A stretch of DNA of 64,000 nucleotides from Oricola sp. (GTDB taxonomy: Bacteria > Pseudomonadota > Alphaproteobacteria > Rhizobiales > Rhizobiaceae). Below are positions 8,647-18,755 of the stretch, one piece after another. Every line of letters begins with the position of its first letter. Position 1 is the stretch's first letter. The translations under genes were made by a program, and so were the position numbers. The DNA is taken from the NCBI RefSeq assembly GCF_022763245.1, contig NZ_JALEGV010000008.1:1-64000 (forward strand). Reading direction: 5' to 3'. The notes below the pieces were generated by a model. That model was not told the DNA's origin and made no database searches. It worked only from the letters and a program-made list of their open reading frames with translations.

Positions 8647-9597
8647 ATGCCATCCAAGACGATCGACCACGCATTCACCGCCCGCGGCCTCATCGGCGCG
8701 GCCTCAGACCCGACCCATGCCGGCGCGCTGTCCTTCATGCGCCGCAAATACACCAAGACGCTGCGCGGCGCCGACGCTGTCGTCTGGGGCATCCCCTTCG
8801 ACGCGGCCGTCTCCAACCGGCCGGGCGCGCGTTTCGGCCCGCAGGCGATCCGCCGCGCCTCCGCGATCATGGACAATGATCCGCAATACCCCTTCGAGCG
8901 CGACCTGTTCGAGCATCTCGCCGTCATCGATTACGGCGACTGCCTGCTCGACTACGGCAACCACCAGAAGACGCCGGCGACGATCGAGCGCGAGGCGGCG
9001 AAGATCCTGCGTTCCGGCGCCTTCCTCGTCACGCTGGGCGGCGACCATTTCGTCACCTGGCCGCTCCTGAAGGCCCATGCGGCGCGCCACGGCAAGCTGG
9101 CGCTGATCCAGTTCGACGCCCATCAGGACACCTGGTTCGACGACGGCCGGCGCATCGACCACGGCTCCTTCGTCATCCGGGCCGTGCGCGACGACGTCAT
9201 CGACCCGGCGCATTCGATCCAGATCGGCATCCGCACCCACGCGCCGGAGGATTGCGGCATCGAGATGCTGCACGGCCACCAGATCGACGAGATGGCGGCG
9301 ACCGCGATCGCCAATGACATCCGCAAGCGCGTCGGCGACAAGCCCTGCTACGTCACCTTCGACATCGATTGCCTCGACCCGGCTTACGCGCCCGGCACTG
9401 GCACCCCGGTCGCCGGCGGCCCGTCATCGGCGAAGATGCTCTCCGTCCTGCGCCAGCTCGGCGACCTGAACATCGTCGGCGCCGACATCGTGGAGGTTGC
9501 GCCGGCCTACGATCACGCCGATATAACGGCGATTGCAGGCGCGGCCGTGGCGCAGCATTACCTGGGCCTGCTGGCGGAGAAACGCGCCCGACGATAA
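8647..9597 (+). CDS. speB: Agmatinase (ureohydrolase family)
   Basis: 316 residues, full length for the family. The dimanganese site motifs are visible: GGDHF, FDAHQDTW and TFDIDCLDPAYAPG, the last running into GTPVAGG. The enzyme hydrolyses agmatine to putrescine and urea, or a related guanidino substrate; agmatinase is the best family fit, but proclavaminate amidinohydrolase or guanidinobutyrase cannot be excluded without alignment. It lies 72 bp after the MscS gene and 128 bp before argC in the same direction, which fits an arginine/polyamine theme. Confidence 0.85.
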   Translation: MPSKTIDHAFTARGLIGAASDPTHAGALSFMRRKYTKTLRGADAVVWGIPFDAAVSNRPGARFGPQAIRRASAIMDNDPQYPFERDLFEHLAVIDYGDCLLDYGNHQKTPATIEREAAKILRSGAFLVTLGGDHFVTWPLLKAHAARHGKLALIQFDAHQDTWFDDGRRIDHGSFVIRAVRDDVIDPAHSIQIGIRTHAPEDCGIEMLHGHQIDEMAATAIANDIRKRVGDKPCYVTFDIDCLDPAYAPGTGTPVAGGPSSAKMLSVLRQLGDLNIVGADIVEVAPAYDHADITAIAGAAVAQHYLGLLAEKRARR

Positions 9598-9725
9598 GAC
9601 GATGGCGAGAATACCGGAACAACCAGCCCGGCCTCCAACAGGCCGCGACCGCGGCCCGGGCTTTCGCCCGCAGCCGCATAGCCGGCGAGCACCGGCGTGA
9701 GCGAAAACAAAGAAGCGAAGCGACA

Positions 9726-10652
9726 ATGAAACCGAAACTCTTCATCGACGGCGAACACGGAACCACCGGCCTGCAGATCCGGCAGCGGATCGCGGGACGC
9801 GACGACATCGAGGTCCTGTCGATCCCCGAGGCCGAACGGCGCAACCAGTCGCTGCGCGAAGAGCTTCTGAAAGAGGCCGACATCGCCATTCTGTGCCTGC
9901 CGGACGACGCGGCGCGTGAATCGGTCGCCATGATCGGCGACGCCGGCACGCGCGTCATCGACGCCTCGACGGCGCATCGGACGGCCGAGGGCTGGACCTA
10001 CGGCATGGCCGAACTCGACGGCGACCAGGCAGCCAGCATCCGCGCCGCGCAATTCGTCGCCAATCCCGGCTGCTGGCCGCAGGGCCCGATCGCGACGCTG
10101 CGCCCGCTGGTCAAGGCGGGCCTCGTGCCGGCGGATTTCCCCGTGACCTTCACCGGCATCACCGGCTATTCCGGCGGCGGCAAGGCGATGATCGCCGACT
10201 ACGAGGCGATGGGCGAAACCGCGCCCGAATTCCTGCCCTACGGGCTGACGCTGTCGCACAAGCACCTGCCGGAACTGAAGCGCTACGCCCTCCTGTCGCG
10301 CGACCCGCTCATGGTCCCGGTCGTCGGCGATTTCGCGCAGGGCATGGTCACCATGGTTCCGCTGCAGCTCGGCGCGCTGCCGACCGTCCCGACCGGCAAG
10401 CAGCTCCACGAGGCCATCGCCGACCACTACGCGTCGCTTGACGCGAGCGTCATCGAGGTCGCCCCCTTCGAGAAGGTCGAGCGCGTGCCCGGCCTGCAGC
10501 CCGAGGCGCTCAACGACACGGACGGCATGAATCTCTACGTCTTCGCCAACGACGACCGCGCCCAGGCCGTCCTGATCGCCGTCTACGACAATCTCGGCAA
10601 AGGCGCCTCCGGCGCGGCGGTTCAGAACCTGGATTTGATGATCGGGGCCTAG
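9726..10652 (+). CDS. argC: N-acetyl-gamma-glutamyl-phosphate reductase, short type
   Basis: 308 residues from ATG 9726 (MKPKLFIDGEHGTTG). The open frame continues upstream but lacks family similarity there. The N-terminal GEHGTTGLQ nucleotide-binding segment and the catalytic cysteine in VANPGCWPQ are intact, and GITGYSGGGKAM and YGLTLSHKHLPEL are typical of the ~310-residue alphaproteobacterial type. It reduces N-acetylglutamyl phosphate to the semialdehyde in arginine biosynthesis, using NADPH. It follows the agmatinase gene. Confidence 0.93.
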   Translation: MKPKLFIDGEHGTTGLQIRQRIAGRDDIEVLSIPEAERRNQSLREELLKEADIAILCLPDDAARESVAMIGDAGTRVIDASTAHRTAEGWTYGMAELDGDQAASIRAAQFVANPGCWPQGPIATLRPLVKAGLVPADFPVTFTGITGYSGGGKAMIADYEAMGETAPEFLPYGLTLSHKHLPELKRYALLSRDPLMVPVVGDFAQGMVTMVPLQLGALPTVPTGKQLHEAIADHYASLDASVIEVAPFEKVERVPGLQPEALNDTDGMNLYVFANDDRAQAVLIAVYDNLGKGASGAAVQNLDLMIGA

Positions 10653-10665
10653 GAAAGCCAAGGTC

Positions 10666-10684
10666 GCGGCCCGCCACGGGCCGC
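10666..10684. terminator. GC hairpin between convergent argC and LysR genes
   Basis: A perfect 8-bp stem (GCGGCCCG at 10666-10673 with CGGGCCGC at 10677-10684) has a 3-nt loop and lies between the two convergent stops. There is no clear T-run on either side, so termination here is inferred from position and stem strength. Confidence 0.5.
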
Positions 10685-10700
10685 GCCACATCTGTGTCGC

Positions 10701-11594
10701 TCACCCGCGATACCGCATCGCCTCGACGAAGCGGGCGAAGGCCGGCGAGGCCAGGCGGCGGTTCGGGTAGTAGAGATGATAGCCCTGGATCGGCGGGCAC
10801 CAGTCGTCGAGCACGATGAGCAACTGCCCCGCCTCGATATGCGGGCGCGCCAGGTCTTCGGGCACGAAGGCCAGACCCAACCCGTCGACGGCGGCGTGCA
10901 GCACCGACACGATGCTGTCGAAGGTCGCCTGCCCCGTGACGCGGACATCAAGCGCGCGGCCCTCCTTCTCGAATTCCCATGCATAGAGCCCGCCGGCCGA
11001 GGCCAGGCGCAGGTTGACGCATCGATGGTTCGTCAGTTCGCCCGGATGCACGGGCACTGAGTGCCGGGTGAAATAGTTCGGCGCACCCACCACGACGAAG
11101 CGCCAGTCGGGCCCGATCCGCACCGCGATCATGTCCTTGCTGACCGATTCCCCCAGCCGGACGCCGGCGTCGAAACGTTCTCCGACGATGTCGACGAAAC
11201 CGTTGTCGATCGACACCTCAACATGGATGTCGGGAAACTTCGGCAGGAACGCCGCCAGCCGAGGGCGCAGGATCGTCTCCATCGCATGCACCGCCGTCGT
11301 CACCCGCACGGTCCCCGCCGGCTTGTCGCGCAATTCGCTCAGGGCGTCGATCTCGCTTCGGATCTGCTCGAAATGCGGCGCGATGGACTGATACAGGCGC
11401 TCGCCCGCCTCGGTGGTCGCCACGCTGCGCGTCGTCCGGGTCAGGAGGCGCAGGCCGAGCCGCTCCTCCAGCCCGCGTATGGTGTGGCTGAGCGCCGACG
11501 CCGAAACCGCCAGCTTCGCCGCCGCCCTGGTGAAGCTGCGCTCCTCGGCCACGCAGATGAAGGCTCTCAACTCACTCAGCTCGTCACGCGCCAT
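10701..11594 (-). CDS. LysR-type transcriptional regulator
   Basis: 297 residues: an N-terminal winged helix-turn-helix (residues ~1-60, [20 protein letters not shown]) and a periplasmic-binding-protein-like effector domain. The segments [16 protein letters not shown] and [16 protein letters not shown] are LTTR hallmarks. It is transcribed divergently from the cupin/SDR/tautomerase set with a 104-bp intergenic region, the usual arrangement for a LysR regulator controlling its neighbour and itself. The inducer is unknown. Confidence 0.93.
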   Translation of the reverse strand: MARDELSELRAFICVAEERSFTRAAAKLAVSASALSHTIRGLEERLGLRLLTRTTRSVATTEAGERLYQSIAPHFEQIRSEIDALSELRDKPAGTVRVTTAVHAMETILRPRLAAFLPKFPDIHVEVSIDNGFVDIVGERFDAGVRLGESVSKDMIAVRIGPDWRFVVVGAPNYFTRHSVPVHPGELTNHRCVNLRLASAGGLYAWEFEKEGRALDVRVTGQATFDSIVSVLHAAVDGLGLAFVPEDLARPHIEAGQLLIVLDDWCPPIQGYHLYYPNRRLASPAFARFVEAMRYRG

Positions 11595-11698
11595 TCCTGA
11601 ACACCACTCAACAGTTCATGCAAATTATGCCCACTAATCGAATAGCGCATTGCCCCATAGATCTCCAGCACACGCAATCGAGAAGAAAGGCAATCGCC

Positions 11699-12094
11699 AT
11701 GGACATTGTCCGCGCAGACGATCACCCCAAAGGCCCGGGACCGGACGACTGGTTCACCGGCTCGGTGCAGGTCGAAATGCTCTTCAACCGCGCCGACCGG
11801 GACCGGGTCCAGGGCGCCAATGTCACCTTCGAGCCGGGCGCCAGGACCGCTTGGCACACCCACCCGCTTGGCCAGACCCTGATCGTCACCGCTGGCCTCG
11901 GCCGTGCGCAGCGCTGGGGCGGGCCGATCGAGGAGATCCGGCCCGGAGACATCGTCTGGTTCCCGCCCGGCGAGAAGCACTGGCACGGCGCCGCGCCCGG
12001 CACGGCCATGACCCACACCGCCATCCAGGAAGTCCGTGACGGCAAGGCCGTCGACTGGATGGAGAAGGTCTCCGACGCCCAATACGGCGCCTGA
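11699..12094 (+). CDS. Small cupin-domain protein (GtHNL-like)
   Basis: 131 residues from ATG 11699, preceded by GAAAGG. A single cupin barrel carries the metal-binding motif pair WHTHPLGQ and [12 protein letters not shown]. The pattern resembles the small manganese cupins that include the (R)-hydroxynitrile lyase of Granulicella; many members have unknown substrates. It is first in a three-gene set with an SDR 39 bp downstream and a 4-OT-like tautomerase, divergent from a LysR gene, which suggests conversion of a small carbonyl or aromatic compound. Confidence 0.85.
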   Translation: MDIVRADDHPKGPGPDDWFTGSVQVEMLFNRADRDRVQGANVTFEPGARTAWHTHPLGQTLIVTAGLGRAQRWGGPIEEIRPGDIVWFPPGEKHWHGAAPGTAMTHTAIQEVRDGKAVDWMEKVSDAQYGA

Positions 12095-12133
12095 CGCCGC
12101 CCCTCACCACAGACAACAGGAAAGCAGAACATC

Positions 12134-12877
12134 ATGATCGACAACAAGACCGTCATCATCACCGGCGCCTCGTCCGGCATCGGCGAAGCCACCGCCAGAC
12201 GCCTTGCCGCCCGGGGCGCCAACGTCGTCCTCGGCGCGCGTCGCGAAGACAGGCTGAAGGCGATCGTCGACGCCATCCGGGCCGAAGGCGGCAAGGCCGT
12301 CTGTCAGGCGCTGGACGTCACCGATCCCTCCGACAACGACGCCATAGTCAAGCTCGCCACGGACACCTATGGCAGCGTAGACGCCATCCTCCTCAATGCC
12401 GGCCTGATGCCGAGCAGCCCGGTCTCCGCGTTGAAGACCGACGAATGGAACCGCATGATCGACGTCAACATCAAGGGCGTGTTGAACGGCGTCGCGGCCG
12501 TCATGCCCGCCTTCACCGAGCAGAAGTCGGGCTACGTCCTGGCGGTGTCGTCGGTCGCCGGCCTGAAGAACTATCCGGGCGCGTCGGTCTATGGCGGCAC
12601 CAAGTGGTTCGTGCGCAACTTCATGGAGGTCCTGCGCATGGAATCGGCCATGGAGGGCACGAACATCCGCACCGCGACCCTCTATCCGGCCGCCATCTCC
12701 ACCGAGTTGCTCGACACGATCACCGACCAGCAGACGGCGGCAGGCATGCAGGGCCTCTATGACGCGATGGCCATTTCGCCGGAACGCATCGCCGACGTCG
12801 TCGCCTTCGCCCTCGACCTGCCGGAAGACACCGCCGTCAGCGAATTCACCGTCGGTCCGGCCAGACAGCCCTGGTGA
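12134..12877 (+). CDS. Short-chain dehydrogenase/reductase
   Basis: 247 residues, classical SDR length, with AGGAAA upstream of ATG. It has the cofactor-binding TGASSGIG motif (residues ~10-17), an LNAG-type motif (ILLNAGLM) and the catalytic Ser and Y-x3-K (VSSVAG; VYGGTKW). ARREDR after the second strand suggests NADP preference. The substrate is unknown. It is the second gene of the LysR-linked set. Confidence 0.9.
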   Translation: MIDNKTVIITGASSGIGEATARRLAARGANVVLGARREDRLKAIVDAIRAEGGKAVCQALDVTDPSDNDAIVKLATDTYGSVDAILLNAGLMPSSPVSALKTDEWNRMIDVNIKGVLNGVAAVMPAFTEQKSGYVLAVSSVAGLKNYPGASVYGGTKWFVRNFMEVLRMESAMEGTNIRTATLYPAAISTELLDTITDQQTAAGMQGLYDAMAISPERIADVVAFALDLPEDTAVSEFTVGPARQPW

Positions 12878-13013
12878 CGGCCGCAGCCGGGTCGTTCACA
12901 CGCGGCACGAAGCCTGTAGGATGCCCGCCGACAGAAAGCGCGACGATCCCGACGCCGGCCCGCCGGTGCCGGGATCGAACGCATCGAAGAACCACGGAAA
13001 AAGGAAACACACA

Positions 13014-13241
13014 GTGCCGCACATCGTCGTCAAGCTCTGGCCCGGAAAGACCGACGCCCAGAAGAAGGAACTCGCCGAGGCCATCGCCAGACAGGTGATG
13101 GAGACGCTCGACTACCAGGAGAAATCCGTCTCGGTGGCCGTCGAGGAGGTCGAACAGGCGCGCTGGCGCGAGGACGTCCACATCCCCGACATCGTTGAGC
13201 AGCCCGAGCGCATCTACAAGAAGCCCGGCTACACGATGTAG
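13014..13241 (+). CDS. 4-oxalocrotonate tautomerase-like protein (GTG start)
   Basis: 75 residues starting at GTG 13014, with AAGGAA 8 nt upstream. This start puts a proline directly after the initiator ([10 protein letters not shown]), the catalytic Pro1 of the tautomerase superfamily after Met removal. The length fits small 4-OT/CHMI-like subunits (60-80 residues), and the [13 protein letters not shown] helix is typical. It probably catalyses keto-enol tautomerisation. It lies 136 bp after the SDR stop and likely belongs to the same LysR-linked set. Confidence 0.85.
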   Translation: MPHIVVKLWPGKTDAQKKELAEAIARQVMETLDYQEKSVSVAVEEVEQARWREDVHIPDIVEQPERIYKKPGYTM

Positions 13242-13452
13242 GACGCCGGAAGGCACAACGGGACGAACTTTAGGTAAGCGTCGCGCAATTATGAGTTGAT
13301 CGGAGGAGATTTCCATTTAGTTTGGTGCGCGAAAAGCAGCTCGACGTGGATTTGCCATGCCCCGCCCATTTTCATCACCAGCTTTCGTTGCGTCCTTGCG
13401 CGGCACGTTTCAACCGGCCGCGATATAGGCCCAACTTCATAGATTTTCCCAC

Positions 13453-15156
13453 ATGGTCCGTTTTGTCTTCCGCTGCGTCGCAGCCATCGTCCTTGCTCTG
13501 TCTTTCGCCGCCCCCGCCGCCGCCCAGTCCGACAAATCCCGCGTCATGATGGTGCTCGACGGCTCCAACTCCATGTGGGGCCAGATCGACGGCGTGGCCA
13601 AGATCGCCATCGCCAAGGAGGTCATGACCGACCTGATCACCACCTGGGACGACGACGTCGACATGGGGCTGATGGTCTACGGCCACCGCCGCAAGGACGA
13701 TTGCAGCGACATCGAGGTGGTCGCCCTGCCCGGCCCGGTCAACCGCGCGAGCCTGATCGAGAAGGTCCGGTCCATCTCGCCCAAGGGCAAGACGCCGATC
13801 TCCGATTCCCTGCTGCTCGCCGCGGCCACCGTCGGCTACTATGCCGGCGACAACGCCTCCGTCGTGCTCGTCAGCGACGGGCTGGAAACCTGCGAGGCCG
13901 ACCCTTGCGCCCAGGCGCGCTCCTTCGAGGTCGTCAATCCCGGTTTCGACGTGCATGTCATCGGCTTCGACGTGACCGACGAGGAGCTTGCCGCCCTGCA
14001 ATGCATCGCCACCGAGACGGGCGGCCAGTTCTACCGGGCGAACTCCGCCAGCGAATTGCTGACGGCCCTGCGCGCCACCGTCGCCGCCGCGCCCGCGCCG
14101 GTCCCGGCCACGCCGCAACCGGACCCGAAGGTGCCGACCCTCATCCTCGACACGCAGCTCTGCGCGACCTGCGAGGCGACGAGCGGCGGCAGCCACTGGA
14201 TCGTCAGGCAGGGCGACACCGTCCTCCATGACGGCCTCGGCATCTTCTACCAGGCCGACGCCCAGCTCGCGCCGGGCAGCTACGACGTCACCGTGCGCTA
14301 CCGTTCCAGCGCCCTGGTGCGCACCGGCACGCTGACGATCGGCGCCGACGGCAAGCAGGCCGAACCCTTCAACCTCGACGGCGGCAGCGCCCGCATGTTC
14401 GCCTATGCCTCCGACGACAAGACGGTCGCGGCCGATCCGATCCACTATGAATTCTTCGCAATCGGCGAAAACGGACCGGCGGGCGAAGCGCTCGCGGTTC
14501 AGGCGAGCTCCGATGCCGACACCTATCTGCCCTCCGGGCGCTACCAGGTCCGCGCCACGCATCAGGACATCGCAGAGACCGCCGATATCGAGATCGTCGC
14601 CGGTCAGGTCACGCGGTACGAATTCGACATGCGCGTCGGCTTCCTGCTGCCCACGGCCGTCCTGAGCGCCGGCGGCGCGCCCGCCAGGGGCATCGATTAC
14701 GAAGTCTACCGCACGCAGGCCGACGCCGACGCCCGCAAGGGTCGGCTGGCCTTCATGGTCGGCGGGCAGAACAACCCCGAAGCCTTGCGCGCCGGCGACT
14801 ACGTGATCCGCGCCCTGCTCGACTACAACAACCGGCCGCCCATTTCTGTCGTGCGAACCTTCCCGGTGACGGTCAGGGGCAACGAAACCGCCACGCCGAC
14901 GCTCGACATGCAGGCCGGCCTGCTGGCCCACGAAATCGCCAACGAGACGGGCAAGAGCCTGCTCAACATCGACTATGTCCGCGAAAGCGACGGCAAGCGC
15001 GCGGCCAATTACAATCTCGGCGGCACCCACACGCTCGCGCTGGCCGAGGGGCGCTACCACCTGCGCATCCTGATCAGCGGCGGCGAGACCTTCGACACCG
15101 ACATGTTCGACATCACCGCCGGCCAGACGACCAACGTGAAGGTGACCATCAGGTGA
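13453..15156 (+). CDS. Secreted von Willebrand factor A-domain protein with C-terminal beta repeats
   Basis: 567 residues. Residues 1-24 are a signal peptide ending AAPAAAQ. The VWA domain (~30-210) has the intact MIDAS motif DGSNS (D36, S38, S40), the TP residue pair in GKTPISDS and SDGLETC, so it probably binds a divalent metal and a protein ligand in the periplasm or at the surface. After a Pro-rich linker (~213-230) come repeated ~90-residue beta modules with LPSGRYQVRA-like motifs, similar in style to carboxypeptidase-regulatory or PEGA folds. The protein at 22474-23424 carries the same kind of modules without the VWA domain. The role is unknown. Confidence 0.88.
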   Translation: MVRFVFRCVAAIVLALSFAAPAAAQSDKSRVMMVLDGSNSMWGQIDGVAKIAIAKEVMTDLITTWDDDVDMGLMVYGHRRKDDCSDIEVVALPGPVNRASLIEKVRSISPKGKTPISDSLLLAAATVGYYAGDNASVVLVSDGLETCEADPCAQARSFEVVNPGFDVHVIGFDVTDEELAALQCIATETGGQFYRANSASELLTALRATVAAAPAPVPATPQPDPKVPTLILDTQLCATCEATSGGSHWIVRQGDTVLHDGLGIFYQADAQLAPGSYDVTVRYRSSALVRTGTLTIGADGKQAEPFNLDGGSARMFAYASDDKTVAADPIHYEFFAIGENGPAGEALAVQASSDADTYLPSGRYQVRATHQDIAETADIEIVAGQVTRYEFDMRVGFLLPTAVLSAGGAPARGIDYEVYRTQADADARKGRLAFMVGGQNNPEALRAGDYVIRALLDYNNRPPISVVRTFPVTVRGNETATPTLDMQAGLLAHEIANETGKSLLNIDYVRESDGKRAANYNLGGTHTLALAEGRYHLRILISGGETFDTDMFDITAGQTTNVKVTIR

Positions 15157-15367
15157 CCGCTTCGGGCGCCCGGGCACCAAGGCCCGGCGCCGGCTCGTCA
15201 CACAGGGCGTGCGTGACACTCGACGGATCCTGTCCTCGAAAACGTTGAATCAATTCGTCATGCATTCCCGCCAACCCCTTGTTTTTCCGCCCTCTCCCTC
15301 AACCGTCCATCCACCGCCGGCGCGCAGCCCGGTACCCTGATCCCCGGCGCAACAACGGGAAGCGGCG

Positions 15368-16018
15368 ATGGACTGGCCACGCGCGATCGACAGGAACCGG
15401 GAAGACTTGCTCGTCATTGTCGGGCGGTTGTTCATGCTGGCGGGGCTGCGCACCGGGCGCGTCGTCACCATGCTGCCGCGCGGCCTGTATCGCCGCATCC
15501 TCGGCATCCTGCGGCCGGCCGAATTCGCGGTCCGGCGGCTGATCGTCATGGCCGCGTGCCGGCTGTCCGTCACGCCCGCCCGGGAGCGCGAAGCAAACCC
15601 GACACGCAAGGAAACCGCCGCGGCGAAGCCCGAGACGCGCAAAGCGCCCCTGCCCGCCTTCCCCCTCTTCGATCCGCTCAGGCAGTTCGGCGCGCCATGG
15701 CTGGAGCCCGGCGACGACGGCGCCTGGACGATCGACAAGGACGAATTGTGGCCCGGCCAGCCGGTCAATGCCGCCGGCCTCGTTCGCCGCATCAGGGCGC
15801 TGGAACGGGTCCTGCAGGATATGGAGGCCCAGGCGGCCCGCCTCGCCCGCTGGCAGGCGCGCCGGGATCGCGCAACCCGCCGGCCGAAACGCTGGCGCCC
15901 CATCCGCCCCGGCCGTCCGCCCGGCTGGCAGGCCCGGCCGAAGAACGCGGTGGAAGAGGTGCTGAAAGAGTGCCACGCCCTCGCGCTCTACGCTTGGCAA
16001 CCCCACGACACGTCATGA
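15368..16018 (+). CDS. Conserved-type hypothetical basic protein
   Basis: 216 residues, not recognised. The N-terminal ~65 residues contain two amphipathic or weakly hydrophobic stretches (LLVIVGRLFMLAGL; RRLIVMAACRL). The middle is charged and Pro-rich, and the C-terminal third is very basic (RARWQARRDR-type, RRPKRWRP), with a helical tail. ATG 15368 has a weak GGGAAG upstream. The codon pattern is like that of neighbouring real genes, and no competing gene is on the other strand. The function is unknown. Confidence 0.65.
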   Translation: MDWPRAIDRNREDLLVIVGRLFMLAGLRTGRVVTMLPRGLYRRILGILRPAEFAVRRLIVMAACRLSVTPAREREANPTRKETAAAKPETRKAPLPAFPLFDPLRQFGAPWLEPGDDGAWTIDKDELWPGQPVNAAGLVRRIRALERVLQDMEAQAARLARWQARRDRATRRPKRWRPIRPGRPPGWQARPKNAVEEVLKECHALALYAWQPHDTS

Positions 16019-16121
16019 GCGCGACGCAGAACCGGGCTTGCCCCGCCCGCCCTTCACCGAGGCGCGGCAACGCTCACCCATGCCCGCGCCCCATGGGCGC
16101 CACTCCGGACAAGAGAAGAAC

Positions 16122-17258
16122 TCAGTTCCGCTCGCCCACCAGGGTCAGCCGGTGCGGCGTGCCGTCGGACAGCGGCATCGGCCCGACGAGGCCGCGCCAG
16201 TGGGCGACCGCGAAGCCGAGCACCACGAGCGCCGTCGCCTGATGCAACAGCGCCCAGCCGAGCGGCACATAGGTCAGGAGCGTGATGATGCCGAACACCG
16301 CCTGCAGCGTGACGAGGCCGAACAGGATCGCCGCGCGGCGCGCATGGGTCGAACCGGGCGCCCAGCGCCAGCAGGCGATCGCATGCGCCAGCACCGCGAC
16401 CCAGACGACATAGGCGAAGGTGCGATGCACGAACTGCACGATCGCCGGCGTGTCGAAGACATTGCGCCAGCCCAGCGCCGGCTCCCACATGGAGGACGGG
16501 AAGAAGCCGCGATCCATGGTCGGCCATTCGTTGAACACCAGCCCGGCATCGAGCCCCGCCACCAGCGCGCCCAGATAGATCTGGAACAGCACGATCAGCA
16601 CGAGGATCGCGGCGTATCGGTCGGAGTGCGCGGTCGGCTTCAGGTCGCCCGCATGCGGCGCGATCCCGCGCGCCACCCACATGACGCTGGCGAAGATCAG
16701 GCTCGCCGTGATCAAGTGGACGGCCAGCCGGTAGTGGCTGACATCGACCCGCTCGACCAGGCCGGACGACACCATCCACCAGCCGATGAAACCCTGGAAC
16801 CCGCCCAGCGCCAGAATGCCGAGAAGCGGCAGTTTCAACCGCCTGTCGATCCGTCCCGTCGCCCAGAAGAAGGCGAGCGGCAGCGCGAAGACGAGGCCGA
16901 CGCCCCGCGCCAGCAGCCGGTGCGCCCATTCCCACCAGAAGATGCCCTTGAACTCGGCCAGCGTCATGCCGTGATTGACCTGCTCATATTCCGGGATTTG
17001 CTGGTACTTCTCGAACTCCTCGGCCCATTCGGCCGCGTTCAGCGGCGGGATCGCGCCGTGGATCGGCTTCCATTCGGTGATCGAAAGGCCGGAATCGGTC
17101 AGCCGCGTCGCCCCGCCGACGACCACCAGCGCGATCAGAACGAGCAGCATCGCATAGAGCCAGACGCGCAATTGCGCGCGGTGGCGCATCTCGCGCATCT
17201 CGGTGTCGAGGGCGACCGGCCGGTCGGGTGCCGCCGGGTCGAGTGTGGTGTCCGTCAT
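16122..17258 (-). CDS. ctaA: Heme A synthase (COX15/CtaA family)
   Basis: 378 residues with eight predicted membrane helices. Conserved features include [18 protein letters not shown] in the first periplasmic loop, [16 protein letters not shown] with a heme-ligand histidine, [11 protein letters not shown] and [11 protein letters not shown] with the later histidines. It converts heme O to heme A for cytochrome c oxidase in the inner membrane. No cox structural genes are adjacent; the DUF2842 gene is divergent from it. Confidence 0.95.
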   Translation of the reverse strand: MTDTTLDPAAPDRPVALDTEMREMRHRAQLRVWLYAMLLVLIALVVVGGATRLTDSGLSITEWKPIHGAIPPLNAAEWAEEFEKYQQIPEYEQVNHGMTLAEFKGIFWWEWAHRLLARGVGLVFALPLAFFWATGRIDRRLKLPLLGILALGGFQGFIGWWMVSSGLVERVDVSHYRLAVHLITASLIFASVMWVARGIAPHAGDLKPTAHSDRYAAILVLIVLFQIYLGALVAGLDAGLVFNEWPTMDRGFFPSSMWEPALGWRNVFDTPAIVQFVHRTFAYVVWVAVLAHAIACWRWAPGSTHARRAAILFGLVTLQAVFGIITLLTYVPLGWALLHQATALVVLGFAVAHWRGLVGPMPLSDGTPHRLTLVGERN

Positions 17259-17388
17259 CAGTGCCGCCTGTTTTCGGGAGACATAAAGCCGCGCGCGCTT
17301 CGTGAAAAGCGGCCGAATGCCGCATCCGCGGCCTTGGCTTGTCGCGTCGTGATGCTAAATAGCCGGCCTGTCGAAAAAGAGAACCCCG

Positions 17389-17604
17389 ATGCCCTACCGT
17401 CTGAGAAAATTCATCGGCATGGTGATCCTCGTCGCGCTGGTCGTGTTCTACGCCCTGATCGCGACCACGGTCGCCAGCTATCGCCTGGCCGAAAGCCCCT
17501 GGTACGTGCACCTGGCCTTCTTCGCCATTTCGGGCCTGGTCTGGGTGCTGCCGGCCATGGCCGTGATCAGCTGGATGGAGCGCCGGCCCAAGCAGCCGCG
17601 CTGA
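17389..17604 (+). CDS. DUF2842 family small membrane protein
   Basis: 71 residues with two transmembrane helices (IGMVILVALVVFYALIA and HLAFFAISGLVWVLPAM) and a short basic tail. It fits the alphaproteobacterial DUF2842 family, which has unknown function. It is divergent from ctaA, and its stop is 5 bp from the convergent deacetylase gene. Confidence 0.85.
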   Translation: MPYRLRKFIGMVILVALVVFYALIATTVASYRLAESPWYVHLAFFAISGLVWVLPAMAVISWMERRPKQPR

Positions 17605-17609
17605 TCGCA

Positions 17610-18662
17610 TCAGACCGTGACGAAGGTGCGGCCGCCATTGGCGACCGGCACGGTGATCCCGCTCAGCATGGTCTCGATATAGCCGACCTGCTGATAGTGG
17701 CCGTTGACCGAAACCCGCGGCAGCGCCTGCATCGCCTCGGCATGGCCGGGCATCAGCAGGCCGTGGCGCGTGGTCACCGCCGTCTCGAAACCGAGATCGC
17801 GCACGATCCCCACCTCCTCGGCCCCGACGGCGCAATCGTCGCCATAGGGATAGGCGAAATGCCGCGGCCGCTCGCCCAGCTTCTCGGCCAGCATGTCGCG
17901 CGAGCGGGCCACCTCGTCGCGGGCGCGCTCGGCCGGCAGACGGCGCAGCTGGTAGTGGCCCACCGTGTGCGCGCCGACGCTCGCCAGCGGGTCGGCCCGA
18001 AGGCTGCGCAACTCGTCCCAGTCCATCAGCGACGCGCGGCCATGGGCCGCCCGGTCGATGCCGTAGGTCGCGCAAAGGTTGCGGGTAAGCTCGCGCTGCC
18101 GGTCCTCGTCGATCTGCAGGCGGGTGTATTCCATCAGGGCGGCGTAGGTCGCATGCTTCTCGCGATCCGAGCCGCAGTCGAACACCCGGCGCCCCTCGCC
18201 CGTGTCGAAAGCCAATTCGTCATTGGCCTCGACGATCTGCTCCAGCAATTCCCACCACAGATCCGCCTCGCCGTCGACGAGCCCCGGGCTGACATAGATC
18301 ATGTAGGGAACGTCATGGGCGCGAAACACCGGCGCGGCATGCTCCAGATTGTCCCGGTAGCCGTCGTCGAGCGTCACCGCCACGAAGCGTTCGTCGAAAT
18401 GGCCGCGGCGCAGCCGGTCGGCCGCCTCGTCCATGCTGACGAAGCGCATCTCCGATTTCAGGTCGTCGAGAAGCCGGTCGAGAAAGTCGGGATCGACATG
18501 CAGCAGCTTGTTCAGCCCGATGCCGTCTTCGTCCGGGCGAACGTGGTGCAGCATCAGGATCGCCCCAACCCCGCGCAGGACCGGGCTCAGCAAGGTCGAA
18601 AGTCCGCTGTAGCGGGCGCCTTGCATGTAGGCCTTGCGCATTAAGGTTTTGATAACCGACAT
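17610..18662 (-). CDS. Polysaccharide deacetylase family protein (NodB domain)
   Basis: 350 residues from ATG 18662. The NodB core is visible: VTLDDGYRDN (catalytic Asp and metal Asp), ASVGAHTVGHYQL (the H-x3-H metal motif) and FAYPYGDD. The enzyme is expected to remove acetyl groups from a GlcNAc-containing polymer or a precursor. No signal peptide is obvious, so it may be cytoplasmic or membrane-associated. It is divergent from a BioF2/CelD-like acetyltransferase 93 bp away, which suggests that the pair modifies amino sugars of a surface polysaccharide. Confidence 0.88.
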   Translation of the reverse strand: MSVIKTLMRKAYMQGARYSGLSTLLSPVLRGVGAILMLHHVRPDEDGIGLNKLLHVDPDFLDRLLDDLKSEMRFVSMDEAADRLRRGHFDERFVAVTLDDGYRDNLEHAAPVFRAHDVPYMIYVSPGLVDGEADLWWELLEQIVEANDELAFDTGEGRRVFDCGSDREKHATYAALMEYTRLQIDEDRQRELTRNLCATYGIDRAAHGRASLMDWDELRSLRADPLASVGAHTVGHYQLRRLPAERARDEVARSRDMLAEKLGERPRHFAYPYGDDCAVGAEEVGIVRDLGFETAVTTRHGLLMPGHAEAMQALPRVSVNGHYQQVGYIETMLSGITVPVANGGRTFVTV

Positions 18663-18755
18663 CCATCCAATCCTGAACTCAGAGCCTGACAAATCGGGGC
18701 AACGAAGTGATTTCGAAACCTATGCGTGCAATCCCTGCCACCAAAGGATTGAAAC

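Noticed and set aside
15165-15200. GC-rich hairpin after the VWA gene
   Set aside because: Stem of only about six pairs and no T-run, so not listed as a terminator.
16038-18644. Plus-strand frame of 868 codons
   Set aside because: Antisense to ctaA and the deacetylase gene; composition is typical of shadow frames.
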